Shown: piece by piece, positions 34,219 to 44,200 of the stretch
How positions within the stretch are numbered: position 1 is the stretch's first letter
Layout of the letters: every line of letters begins with the position of its first letter
Source: Armatimonadota bacterium
GTDB taxonomy: Bacteria > Armatimonadota > Chthonomonadetes > Chthonomonadales > Chthonomonadaceae
Reading direction: 5' to 3'
NCBI GenBank assembly: GCA_028871815.1
Contig: JAGWMJ010000012.1
Coordinates: 1-64,000, forward strand
DNA length: 64,000 bases
Notes under the pieces: model-generated
What the model was told of the DNA's origin: nothing
The model's input: only the letters and a program-made list of their open reading frames with translations
The model's database searches: none
Translations under genes and position numbers: made by a program

Positions 34219-35256
34219 ATGACACGCTTTCAAACGCTCCGTTCATTGTGGCGCGTTGCGGCAGCCTTTGCTCTCGCGCTGCTCGCCGGCTGCGGGCAAC
34301 CGGCCAGCCATCCGGTACTCCGACCTTCAGCACATGCGGCGGCATCCACGCTCTCTACCGCGGATTTGGCGCGATTCAAGGTGAATGAACTCGGCGTTAT
34401 TCCCATTCTGGAGTACCACGAGGTTGGTGCCGGCGGTAGATGGGGACGAACGGTAAGCCAGTTTCGGGCTGACCTCCTTCGCCTGTATACGGAAGGATAC
34501 CGGCCGGTAACCATCGATGAAATGCTTGCCGGCTGCCCGAACCTGGCCGCGGGAGCCAGCCCCGTTGCCATCACATTTGATGATGCTCGCGAGTCGCAGT
34601 TCCGGTTCGCTCCGGATGGCGGTATCGACCCCAACTGCGCAATCGGAATTATGCAGGATTTTGCACGAACCCATCCAGACTTTCCCGCCCATGCTACTTT
34701 CTACGTGCTGCCGGCAAGAGCCTTCGGACCTCCGGATCAATCTGCGCGCAAGCTGCAGCAACTGTTGGCGTTGGGCTGCCAGATCGGCAACCACACCGTG
34801 ACACATCCGCACCTCAGCAGGCTTACGGATGCGGCAGTTGAGTCCGAATTCGCTGGGTGTGTGGCTCAACTCAGTCGCCTGGCTCCTGGCGTGCGTGTTG
34901 ACAGCGTTGCGCTGCCTTATGGCATAGCGCCGCACAATCGCGCACTCATCGAATCCGGCTCGTCGGCGAGTGTTTCTTATGCCAATCGCTCGTGCCTTCT
35001 CGTCGGCGCCGGCCCGGCGCCATCGCCGTTCAGCCGGCGCTTTAACGCGATGAGGCTTCCGCGTATCCAGACGGTCGAAGGTCCATACGGAATAACATTC
35101 TGGCTGGATATCCTTAAACATCATCCCAACCGGCGCTTTGTTGCCGGAGGTGATCCGGCGGTGGTCGCCGCACCAGAATCGATGCGATCGTTTCTGAACC
35201 CTGCGGCGCTGGATGGGCGGGTGGCGAAGTTTTATGGCTCCATAACCGGCGGGTGA
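34219..35256 (+). CDS. Lipoprotein polysaccharide deacetylase
   Basis: 345 residues. A lipobox LLAGC (Cys25) ends a clear signal peptide, so the mature protein should be lipid-anchored. The NodB-type catalytic parts are visible: TFDDA (Asp121, Asp122) and the metal ligands His192 and His196 in NHTVTHPHLS. Such enzymes remove N- or O-acetyl groups from cell-wall or capsular sugars. It is divergent from the oxidoreductase (52 bp) and its last 25 bases overlap the end of the tricorn-like gene on the other strand. Confidence 0.88.
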   Translation: MTRFQTLRSLWRVAAAFALALLAGCGQPASHPVLRPSAHAAASTLSTADLARFKVNELGVIPILEYHEVGAGGRWGRTVSQFRADLLRLYTEGYRPVTIDEMLAGCPNLAAGASPVAITFDDARESQFRFAPDGGIDPNCAIGIMQDFARTHPDFPAHATFYVLPARAFGPPDQSARKLQQLLALGCQIGNHTVTHPHLSRLTDAAVESEFAGCVAQLSRLAPGVRVDSVALPYGIAPHNRALIESGSSASVSYANRSCLLVGAGPAPSPFSRRFNAMRLPRIQTVEGPYGITFWLDILKHHPNRRFVAGGDPAVVAAPESMRSFLNPAALDGRVAKFYGSITGG

Positions 35257-38200
35257 GATTTTGCCCGCTTGGCCGCGGCATCGGCAACCTCTTTCAGGCA
35301 GACCGCTATCGCCGTGTTCAGCTGCGCGTCGTAACGGCGATGAATGTCCTGAAGCGTATTCTCTACCGGCACGTCGGGCCGGATACCCAGGTTCTCCATG
35401 TTCCGACCATTCTTGGTAAACCAGCCAACTGTTGGCATCCGGAAGTGCGTGCCATCCACTAGCGTTCCCTCATACGTGCCGATGACGTATCCGGGAGTGG
35501 TGACACCCACGATCTTGCCGAGCTTGAGCGCCCGGAATCCGGCCGGAAAGATCTCCGCGTCGCTGTATGAGTTCTGGTCGATCAGGAGCACAATCGGCTT
35601 GGTCCACGCCCGCGTCGGCTGCGTCTCGAGCTCGCCATCACGCATCCGGTTATATGCGTAGACACGCCGCGAGAGTGCGCTCAGCAGCGCGTCGTGCGTG
35701 TTGCCGCCGCCGTTTTCACGAATGTCCAGGACAAGTCCATCCTTACGGACCGCGTAGCTCCACAGGTCGCGGTCGAACTGCTGGAGTGACGGCGGATCCA
35801 TTCCACGGATGTGCATATATGCCAACCGTCCGCCAGACGCTTTATCTACGATCGCGCGGTTGCGCTTCACGCGGGCCTGATACTCCAGGTTTCCGATATC
35901 GGCGGCGCTGACCGGCTTAACCGTTACGGTTCTTCCATCTTTGATGTCGGGCGTATTATTCACCAGCAGCTTGACCGGTTTACCGGCCTCATCCTGAAGT
36001 GTGAGGAAGTACTTCTCGTTGAATGAAACGCCGACGCCATTAATCTGCATCACGTAATCGCCTACCTTGATGCCGGTCTCGGGCTTGTCTGCTGGACCGT
36101 TCGGCACGATGCTCGTCACCTTGAGGCCGGGTCCACGCCACGTTTGGTCGAAACGCATGCCTAAGCTGGCCGTCTGCGGGCCGCTTGCACCGCCGGCGGG
36201 TCCGATTTCGGAGTGCGAGGAGTTGACTTCACCAACCAGCTCGGATAGCAGGTTTGCGAACTCCATCGGTGTAGCCACGCCGGCGATTTGCGGTTCATAC
36301 CGGGCTCGCGCGGCGGCCCAGTTCAGGCCGTTCATGCCAGGATCGTAAAACGCCTGGCCAAACCGCCGGTAGAACTCATTGAACGCCTGCCGGTACTGCA
36401 GGCGGCGATCGAAGATATACTCGGCATCAAACGGAATGGTGGTAACCGGGCCGCCACCGGCGCCCATCACCTTTGGCGAGCCACCGTCGCCTATGAAGAA
36501 GAAGTGAGACCCATCCGCTGCGACGCGTATGTTTGAGCCGCCCATGCCCCCAGGTGTGAGGTTAGTGGGTGGCCCACCGTTGAGCGGTACCGCCCAAAAA
36601 GCATTATGCGCATGGACGATCAGTTTCTGGCCGTCTGGACTCACAGCGAATTCGTCCACCGGAGCGAGCATCGGCGCAAACGGATGGGCACGATCCTTGA
36701 TGTCGGTGAAGTCAATTCGCACTGGCACGGCATGCCCCGGCGGCGCACCGGCTGTGGCATGCGTGCCCGGCGCCTGCAGCGGCAGCTCGTACAACGTCGG
36801 CGGCCCACCGCGACTCGCAACAAAGAACAGGCTGCGTCCATCACGCGAGAACTGTGGATCGAAGTTGAAACCGGGGTACTGCGTAACGTTGATCGGGGTG
36901 CCACCTACAGCGGGGACGACCCAGACATCGGTGGTGTCGTATCGGTCGGCTCGACTGTATGCGATCCATTGGCTGTCTGCGGACCAGTTCTGTGAACTGA
37001 TACCCGTTCCAAACTCGTTGTTTCCGTTACCACGGGCCAGTTGTCGCTCTGGCCCACCTGCAGCAGGAATGACATACAGTCCATCCTGTTTGCCCGATTT
37101 CGCGAAAGATATCCATTTGCCATCCGGCGAAAAAGCCGGCCCAGACTCGGTGTCGGTATCGTCGGTAAGGCGAGTCAGCTTGCCCGTTGCAACGTCCATC
37201 AGATAGATGTCTGGTTGATTTCCGCGGTCTGAGATGAAGACGATCTGCTTGCCGTCCGGTGACCAGTTGATGTCGTTATCGGTAGCGGGATTGCTGGTGA
37301 GATTGCGCGCCTGCCCACCCCCGGCCTTCATCAGCCAGATGTCGGCCTTCAACACCACTGCCAACTGCTTCCCGTCCGGAGAAGGTTCCGACTCGTCCAC
37401 TCCTGCCGATAGCTTCATCGGCGACTGGTTGTTCACGGTGTCGTCAGTTGGCGCGGTGAGTACCACCTTGTGGGCGTCGGAGCCATCCGGTCGGCACGTG
37501 TATATCTCGCCGGCGTACAGGTACGCAAGCAGGCTGCCGTCTCCAGAAATCGTTGGCCAACGCACGGCGTCGGATGTGTAGTGCGTTATTGGCGTCGGCT
37601 TGCCGCCTTCTACGCCCACCCGCCACAGGTTGGGTGTATGGCTGCCGCCGGCGATTGTGGTGATATACAGTGCACGTCCGTGGGCCGACCACAGCGGCCA
37701 GAACTCCTGATAACTGTTGGGCATCACCGTGCGCGCCTGGCCATTTGCCACGTTCTGCACCAGCGTTTGCGCGGCCACGCTGCCCTTGTACCACGGTCGG
37801 AACCAGGGCTGGCCGGAGCGTGTGTAGGCAATTTGCGTGCCATCCGGCGAGTACTGGCCAAACCGCAGCGGCTCCTCGTCGTGCGTCAACTGCTTGAGCG
37901 CCATCGTGTGGAGGTTGATCTGCCATAGTGCCCAGGTATGGGTATCCCGAATCGAGTAGAACAGAAGCGAATTGCCATCGCGTGACCAGTCGTTGACCCA
38001 GTCATTGGCACTGTTGAACGTAACCTGCCTCGGCTCGCCGCCCTGAGCGGGAATGATGAAGACATCTGCGTTACCGGTGCGAAGACTGGTGAATGCAATC
38101 CACTTACCGTCTGGTGACCAGTGCGCCGATGCGTCCAAGGCCTCATTCACGGTGAGGCGGTGCGCCCGACCGCCGGAGACCGACGCCTCCCAGAGGTCGC

Positions 38201-38405
38201 CGAGGTACGTAAAGACCAGCCGGTGCCCGTGGGGCGAAAGGGCCGGCCAGCCAGCGCCGATCACCTTTGATGGCTGGGCCGGGGTAAGCAGGTCGCCGGC
38301 GAACGGCGTTTGCGCTGATACCGACCTGGATGCCGCAAGGATGACGGCGAGTGCGCCCACAAGGTGTGTGCTTGCACCCAGGCGCGCTCGGAAGTTCGCG
38401 ATCAT
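35232..38405 (-). CDS. Tricorn-like S41 protease with beta-propeller and PDZ domains
   Basis: 1057 residues. A signal peptide (about 1-31) is followed by WD40/TolB-type repeats (SPDGKWIAF, SPDGTQIAY, SPDGKQIVFIS and others) to about residue 650. A tricorn C1-like part and a PDZ domain (LGMRFDQTWRGPGLKV, GDYVMQINGVGV) come next. The S41 domain has the nucleophile in NSYSDAEIF near residue 945. Tricorn proteins cut peptides released by other proteases; a signal peptide makes this one secreted. AAGGAG precedes the ATG. Its end overlaps the deacetylase gene by 25 bp. Confidence 0.9.
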   Translation of the reverse strand: MIANFRARLGASTHLVGALAVILAASRSVSAQTPFAGDLLTPAQPSKVIGAGWPALSPHGHRLVFTYLGDLWEASVSGGRAHRLTVNEALDASAHWSPDGKWIAFTSLRTGNADVFIIPAQGGEPRQVTFNSANDWVNDWSRDGNSLLFYSIRDTHTWALWQINLHTMALKQLTHDEEPLRFGQYSPDGTQIAYTRSGQPWFRPWYKGSVAAQTLVQNVANGQARTVMPNSYQEFWPLWSAHGRALYITTIAGGSHTPNLWRVGVEGGKPTPITHYTSDAVRWPTISGDGSLLAYLYAGEIYTCRPDGSDAHKVVLTAPTDDTVNNQSPMKLSAGVDESEPSPDGKQLAVVLKADIWLMKAGGGQARNLTSNPATDNDINWSPDGKQIVFISDRGNQPDIYLMDVATGKLTRLTDDTDTESGPAFSPDGKWISFAKSGKQDGLYVIPAAGGPERQLARGNGNNEFGTGISSQNWSADSQWIAYSRADRYDTTDVWVVPAVGGTPINVTQYPGFNFDPQFSRDGRSLFFVASRGGPPTLYELPLQAPGTHATAGAPPGHAVPVRIDFTDIKDRAHPFAPMLAPVDEFAVSPDGQKLIVHAHNAFWAVPLNGGPPTNLTPGGMGGSNIRVAADGSHFFFIGDGGSPKVMGAGGGPVTTIPFDAEYIFDRRLQYRQAFNEFYRRFGQAFYDPGMNGLNWAAARARYEPQIAGVATPMEFANLLSELVGEVNSSHSEIGPAGGASGPQTASLGMRFDQTWRGPGLKVTSIVPNGPADKPETGIKVGDYVMQINGVGVSFNEKYFLTLQDEAGKPVKLLVNNTPDIKDGRTVTVKPVSAADIGNLEYQARVKRNRAIVDKASGGRLAYMHIRGMDPPSLQQFDRDLWSYAVRKDGLVLDIRENGGGNTHDALLSALSRRVYAYNRMRDGELETQPTRAWTKPIVLLIDQNSYSDAEIFPAGFRALKLGKIVGVTTPGYVIGTYEGTLVDGTHFRMPTVGWFTKNGRNMENLGIRPDVPVENTLQDIHRRYDAQLNTAIAVCLKEVADAAAKRAKSHPPVMEP

Positions 38406-38472
38406 GAAGTCTCCTTTCGCGGCACAGTTACGCGCGCTTGCGCGCGAGCGTGAAACCAGCGAAATAATTCAG

Positions 38473-38961
38473 CTATGGTATCGTTACAAACGGTGCAATG
38501 CGTTTCAAACGCTTCGGTCCAATGCCCTTGATGTGCCGCAGCTCCTGCAGCGAGCGAAACGCTCCGTGCGTCCGGCGCCACGACATGATCCGTCCGGCCA
38601 TAACCGGGCCGACGCCGGGAAGCTCCATCAGAGCGCTGGCCGTAGCCGTATTCACCGGGATCTTTACGGTGCTCCCGGGTTGGAGTTTTGCGCTTTTGCC
38701 GCCGGGAGTCGGCCCCGGGACCGGGGCGATCGGTGGAGGCGGTACAGAGCGGTTCGCGGCACCGCTGCTTCTCACGCCAAGCACGGCTCGTGCCACGGGG
38801 TCGGAACTCGAAGTACCACTTTGCGACGCCTGACCGCGCCGGATTGTCACCACGGTCTGCGGTTCGTGAAGCCGCGACCAACTACCAACAGCGGTAACCA
38901 CCGTTACGGTTCCCAGGGCTATCATCAGGCTGGCGGTTTCACGTGAAGTTAAGTCGCGCAT
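38473..38961 (-). CDS. ComEA-like helix-hairpin-helix DNA-binding protein
   Basis: 162 residues: an N-terminal membrane helix (about 10-27), a Pro/Ser-rich linker, and a C-terminal double helix-hairpin-helix (about 105-162). The latter reads IPVNTATASALMELPGVGPVMAGRI and LQELRHIKGIGPKRL, which is the ComEA domain used for DNA uptake. The ATG at 38961 is preferred over one at 38988. It is followed after 67 bp by the tricorn-like gene on the same strand; a perfect GC palindrome (38431-38446) lies in between. comF is also in the window, so competence is plausible. Confidence 0.88.
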   Translation of the reverse strand: MRDLTSRETASLMIALGTVTVVTAVGSWSRLHEPQTVVTIRRGQASQSGTSSSDPVARAVLGVRSSGAANRSVPPPPIAPVPGPTPGGKSAKLQPGSTVKIPVNTATASALMELPGVGPVMAGRIMSWRRTHGAFRSLQELRHIKGIGPKRLKRIAPFVTIP

Positions 38962-39029
38962 TAATCCGCTCAAGCCCCGGCAACACACCGGTGCGTGTCA
39001 GGCGGCCACGCTGAACGCCGGCCCTGGCG

Positions 39030-40421
39030 CTACCGACCCGGCATCGCAAATGTGACCGGGCTTCTGCGACCGTGCGGCGAAACGGCGCGTACCCCGAATA
39101 GAAAATCGTCTTTGGATATGCCGCGGAGCGTAAAGCTGGTGGCGGAACCTGCCCAGCGCGCATGGGTCCACGTAGGAGAAGTTGTCTCGCGCCAGATTAC
39201 CTCATAACCCGTCGCGTTGCTACTACGCGACGGCTGCCACCGGAGGGTCGTATCGTTTGTGAGCGATCGCGCTACCACCCACGCCGCCGCCGGCGCCGCA
39301 GGCGCTCGCGCCAGGCCCGCGATGGATACTGCGTTGATTCGCGCTACGCGGGCCGCGTATCTCCAGTTTACAAACTGAGGCAGATCGCCGTACTGCACGC
39401 CATTCTCTATCCGGGGCGTCTGGTGTTGGTGATGAAAGTTCTCGTGCGATTCGGTGAACCGCACCGCCGGAAAGCCTTGATCCAGGTACGAGACCTGGTC
39501 TCCGCTGCGCAAGTAGCGATCCGTGCGAAAGATCAACTGCACCCTTGGTGACGGTACGTATACGTTCGCGGTTTCTGCTATCCAGCGCGCCAATTCGCGC
39601 GCAGGCGAGTCGCTTTCAGCCCCTGCATACCGGAGTATGGCTAGCTGGCGCGGGGTAAGGCGGCTCGCTATACCTTCCGCAAACAACCGTACGGTTCGCA
39701 TCCAGGGACCGTTTGCATAGATGGGATCTCCACCGATGATGTCGTTGTTCAACACTCCGTCGATACGAGCCCCAGCCAGCTTGAACCGGTGCGCCATGTA
39801 TGCAGATCCGTATAGGCCCTGCTCCTCGCCGGCAACGCACTCAAAAACGATGGTGGCACGAAAGTGGTATGGCGCCAGCGCCATCGCCGACTCCAGAGTG
39901 GCGGCAACGCCAGAGCCGTCGTCGTCCGCGCCGGGCGCGGTCGTGATGGAATCAACCGGGTTGCTGCAGATTGAGTCGTAATGCCCGCTCATTACATACG
40001 CCCGATCGTTCAGACCTTCATCGTCGCCATGCAGGATCGCAACGACGTCTGTCAGGGGCGTTGGCTCCGGAATACGCGGTCCTTGCGGCTGGATAAATCG
40101 CACCATCTCGACGCTCATCCGTCCATGCGCCAAACGCGCAGCCGCGCGGAACCTTGCGTAGATCCAGCGCGAAGCGGCGCCTATTCCAAACTTCGGGTCG
40201 TTCTGCGCGCTCATGGTGTTCCGAGTGCCGAAGCTCACCAGCGTTTCGATGTCGCGCCGGATGGATGCGGGCCGAATCGACCGTGCAATCTGCGCGACGT
40301 CGGCATCGATTCTGGAGCGTGGAGCACTCTGCGCAGCGGCGGGCGAGGCCGGCCCACCGATGGCGATAAGGGTGACGACCGCTGCCAGGGCGGATTGAGT
40401 AGTGCCGATTTCTGCGCGCAT
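39030..40421 (-). CDS. Secreted M28 zinc aminopeptidase with C-terminal fibronectin III-like domain
   Basis: 463 residues from the ATG at 40421 (AAGAGGAA upstream). A signal peptide ends near PAAAQSA (about 25-32). The M28 metal site is complete: His147 (GHYDS), Asp near 167 (ADDDGSG), Glu199/Glu200 (GEEQG) and Asp227 (NND), with a late His in SHENFHHQHQ. Residues about 375-463 form a fibronectin III-like domain (SSNATGYEVIWRE, FLFGVRAVSPHGRRS). It lies 26 bp after trpF and may be read from the same transcript. Confidence 0.88.
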   Translation of the reverse strand: MRAEIGTTQSALAAVVTLIAIGGPASPAAAQSAPRSRIDADVAQIARSIRPASIRRDIETLVSFGTRNTMSAQNDPKFGIGAASRWIYARFRAAARLAHGRMSVEMVRFIQPQGPRIPEPTPLTDVVAILHGDDEGLNDRAYVMSGHYDSICSNPVDSITTAPGADDDGSGVAATLESAMALAPYHFRATIVFECVAGEEQGLYGSAYMAHRFKLAGARIDGVLNNDIIGGDPIYANGPWMRTVRLFAEGIASRLTPRQLAILRYAGAESDSPARELARWIAETANVYVPSPRVQLIFRTDRYLRSGDQVSYLDQGFPAVRFTESHENFHHQHQTPRIENGVQYGDLPQFVNWRYAARVARINAVSIAGLARAPAAPAAAWVVARSLTNDTTLRWQPSRSSNATGYEVIWRETTSPTWTHARWAGSATSFTLRGISKDDFLFGVRAVSPHGRRSPVTFAMPGR

Positions 40422-40447
40422 AGCGTTCCTCTTCTTAGCGTTAGGGT

Positions 40448-41161
40448 TCAGGTTTGATCTGCGGCTCGCACCGCGCGCACAAAAGCGCGCAGCTTCTCGT
40501 GATCCTTGATGCCGGGACGATGCTCCACGCCCGACGAGACATCCACGGCGAACGGTCGTACCGTGCAAACTGCAGTCAGCACGTTTTCAGGGTTCAATCC
40601 ACCCGCCAGTATCAACGGCACGGACACGGCTTTGCGCACTAGTGCGGCAAGCGCCCAGTCCATAACCTTACCGGTTCCTCCCAGTTTGCCGGTGTCCCAA
40701 GAGTCCAGCAGTAACGCTTCCGGCTGAATATGGCCCGGCTGCGCCGGCTGTATCACAAAGTCGCCCTCGGGATCGGCGATCATCGTCTCCGTTACGTTGC
40801 CACGCTGAAGGTTCGCGGTGATCTCCTCAACGGTAGTTTCGTGCCGTACACGCAGCGCCAGTATGAGGCGGCGGCCCGCGCGCTGTGATTCGGCAAAGGT
40901 CTCCGAATAGGTTTGAAGCGTATCAAACTGGGGAAATCGATGGACTGGTACGTCCGCGGCATCACGGCACACAGCAACGCGCGCGACAAACGGCGGTAAG
41001 TCCGCAGCGACCTGGAGCGCATTATCATTCTCCAGCACGCACCGTGGCGATCCAGAAACCAGAATGAAACCCAACGCGTCGGCGCCTGCGTCAACGGCAG
41101 CTTGTGCGTCCGACAGATTCGTGATTCCACAGATCTTGATCCGGGTCCGGTGGGCTTGCAT
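40448..41161 (-). CDS. trpF: Phosphoribosylanthranilate isomerase
   Basis: Third step in the anthranilate-to-indole branch of tryptophan synthesis (PRA to CdRP). 237 residues: KICGITNLSDA at the N-terminus with the catalytic Cys, ILAGGLNPENV, and VDVSSGVEHRPGIKDHEKL at the end with the catalytic Asp, all conserved. A segment after the middle (DSWDTGKLGGTGKVMDW) matches the usual D-x-GGTG-x-FDW. It is cut off from trpC and trpD by a + strand helicase gene, so it needs its own promoter; a weak TATGGG lies upstream. Confidence 0.95.
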   Translation of the reverse strand: MQAHRTRIKICGITNLSDAQAAVDAGADALGFILVSGSPRCVLENDNALQVAADLPPFVARVAVCRDAADVPVHRFPQFDTLQTYSETFAESQRAGRRLILALRVRHETTVEEITANLQRGNVTETMIADPEGDFVIQPAQPGHIQPEALLLDSWDTGKLGGTGKVMDWALAALVRKAVSVPLILAGGLNPENVLTAVCTVRPFAVDVSSGVEHRPGIKDHEKLRAFVRAVRAADQT

Positions 41162-41245
41162 CGCTGCGACTATTCCCCATATCGTGCACCGGAACCTGCG
41201 CGCGGATCTCCGGTCGGGCAGGAACGCCGCGCTTTGGTTGCGAAC

Positions 41246-44200
41246 ATGGCGGTAATGCCGCGCGACAAACTAGAGCTGGGCCTGTACGATGAACTGGTCG
41301 ACACCCTGTTGGAGGCGGCCATTGTCGCGCTGCCAGACGGGCGCGACGCCGACTGGCCGGATTTGGATGCTGGCGAAAGGCACGTGGTACTGGCCGCGTA
41401 CGTTTCGCGCAGACTCGCCGATCGCCTCAAGCGCGACGCCAGCGACGCCGCGGCGCAAGCCCGATTGTGCAATCGGCTGCTTCAGCTGCTTACCGGTGAC
41501 GCCAGTGACGTGGACGCAGAGATCCCATCGAGTCCGAAGTTGTTGCGCGAAGTAGCTGAAGTGAACCCGGGACAAGTATTCCAGCCAACGCCCCGTCCCG
41601 TTACCGAGCTTCGCCATGCAGCGCTCTTCACCTCTCGCGGTGAACCCAATCTGCTCTCCGAACTGAAGCTGGAAATGATGTCCGCCGACCGTGTGGACCT
41701 GCTCTGCTCATTCATAAAGTCGAGCGGCGTCAACGCGCTCTACTCTGCGCTTGACCAGGCTGCCAAACGCGGAGCGGCCATTCGCGTGCTCACAACCAGC
41801 TACATGGGCGCTACGGACCCGGAAGCCGTTGCCCGGCTGGCAAAACTGAAAGGTATTCAGATCAGGGTCTCGTACCAGGTCGACAGCACGCGGCACCATG
41901 CGAAGGCTTGGGTATTTCACCGCAAAACCCACTTTGGCTCGGCTTGGGTCGGCTCAGCCAACGTGTCGACCTCGGCTCTAGCCGGCGGCCTGGAATGGGT
42001 GGTCAAACTCAGCCAGAACGAATTGCCGTACCTGTGGGAGAAGGTGACCGCAAGCTTCGACACGCTTTGGGAGGGCGTGGAGTTTGAGGAATACGACGCA
42101 AACTGCGATGGTGATACGCTCCGCGAAGCAGTGGCGCAACAGCGTGCTCATGCCGAAGGAAGCGCGCAGCATCTCTTTGATATTCGGCCATATCCCTTTC
42201 AGCAGGAGATTCTGGATCGCATCCAGGTAGAGAGGAAGGAACTCGGCCGCAATCGCCATCTGGTCGTGGCAGCCACAGGCACCGGTAAAACTATTATCGC
42301 GGCATTCGACTACAAGGCGTTTGCCGGTGCACAGAACCGGTGGCCCCGGATGATGTTCGTAGCCCATCGCAAAGAGATCCTCGAGCAGGCGCTTCAAACG
42401 TTCCGGCAGGTGTTGCGCGACCAGAACTTTGGCGAACTTGCCCTCGGTGGCTCAATACCCAGGCGTTGGGATCATATCTTCGTCTCGATCCAGCAGTGGA
42501 GTTCCTGGATGAAAGATAGTAATGACCCGTTGCTGCAGGGTGGGTGGGAGTACGTTGTGGTGGATGAGTTTCACCACGCGGAGGCACCGTCATACGTGTG
42601 CCTGTTGGAACGAATGGGCGCCGTGGAGCTTCTTGGCCTTACGGCAACACCGGAGCGCGCCGACCTACGGGACGTGCGGCGTTGGTTCAACGGTGAAATC
42701 AGTGCCGAATTGCGCCTCCCGGATGCTATCAATCGCGGCCTGCTTGCTCCGTTCAACTACTTCGGCATCACCGACTGTGTGAACTACTCACGGTTGAAGT
42801 GGGTGCGCGGCGGATACTCCGTCACCGACCTGGCGGATGCGCTGGAGGCCAACCGGGAGCGAGCGGCGCTGGTGATGGATGCTGTGAAACGGAGAGTCGT
42901 GAACCCGGATACCGTTCGGGGCATCGGCTTTTGCGTGGGAGTAAAACATGCAAAGCTAATGGCCGATTCGTTTCAGGAGGCTGGCGTCGAAGCGCGTGTG
43001 TTGACCGGTGAGACACCGGCCGCAGAGCGAGATCAGATCCGGCGTGAGCTCTCTGCTGGAAGCGTTCGGTATGTTTTTACGGTGGATGTTTACAATGAGG
43101 GCGTAGATATTCCCGACGTGGACACCGTGCTCTTTCTGCGGCCAACCGAAAGCCTTACCATCTTTTTGCAGCAGCTTGGGCGCGGATTGCGGCTCTGCTC
43201 AGGCAAGGAGTCGCTTACCGTATTGGATTTCGTTGGTCAGCAGCATACCAGGTTCCGCTACGACCGGCGGTTTGCCGCGCTGCTGACGGCGCCGGCCGAT
43301 TCGCTGACGGCGGAGATGGATCTCCAGTTCCCGCACCTGCCCGCGGGCTGTGCGATCGATCTGGAGCCGGTGGCGCGCGATCACATCGCGGCCAACATTA
43401 AAGCCGCGATCCGCCAATCTCTTCAGACAATGCAGGCTGCAGTGCGCGAGCACTGGGAGGATAAGGGATCGCACCAGCCCTACGCCAAGTTCCTGCACAC
43501 AAACAACCTTTGCCCAGATGACATCTACCGGCGAAATGTGAGTTACGCACAGTTATGTGCTGAGGCCAGCGGCGCAGCCTGGCCGGTCGACCCCGACACC
43601 AGTAGATTGACAAAGGGCTTGCGACGCATCGACCACATCAGCGGCGTGCGCCAGTTACGCGCTTTGCGTGGCGTTCTGGCTCGCGACGATGGCGTACCGG
43701 AAGAAGCGGCTCCGTATGTGCGGATGATGCACTATGCGTTGTGGGGCGATCCGCTGCCCATGGCTGGAGGGGAGCAGGACACCAGTGAGGCCGAGCTGTT
43801 GACTCGAACGGTCCGGAGTCTGCGACAGAAGCCGGCGATGCTGGAGGAGTTGGATAACCTCTTCGATTATCAGCTTCAATCGGTGAAAAGTCTCTCGATC
43901 CATCCGGATCCGAAGCTGCCGTTTGAGCTGCACGCGGCGTACTCGCGCGATGAAGTGCTGGCCGGACTGGGCGAGCACACGCTAGCCAGAAGGCGGCAGT
44001 TCCGTGAGGGAGTACTTTATCATAGCGAGCGCCATACCGATATCCTGTTTGTAACGATCTGCAAGTCGGAAGCCCGCCATTCGGCCTCCACCATGTACGA
44101 GGACTATGCGCTCAGCTCCACACTGTTTCACTGGCAAAGCCAGAGCACCACGTCCATCACTTCGCGGACCGGCGCGCGTTATACTGGCTGTGAACCAGGA

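Noticed and set aside
35232-35256. 25-bp overlap of the deacetylase and tricorn-like gene ends as a sign of error
   Set aside because: Both reading frames keep family-typical ends, so a small convergent overlap is the simpler reading.
38053-38946. A 297-codon + strand frame spanning the start of the tricorn-like gene and comEA
   Set aside because: It crosses two better supported - strand genes and has shadow-type composition.
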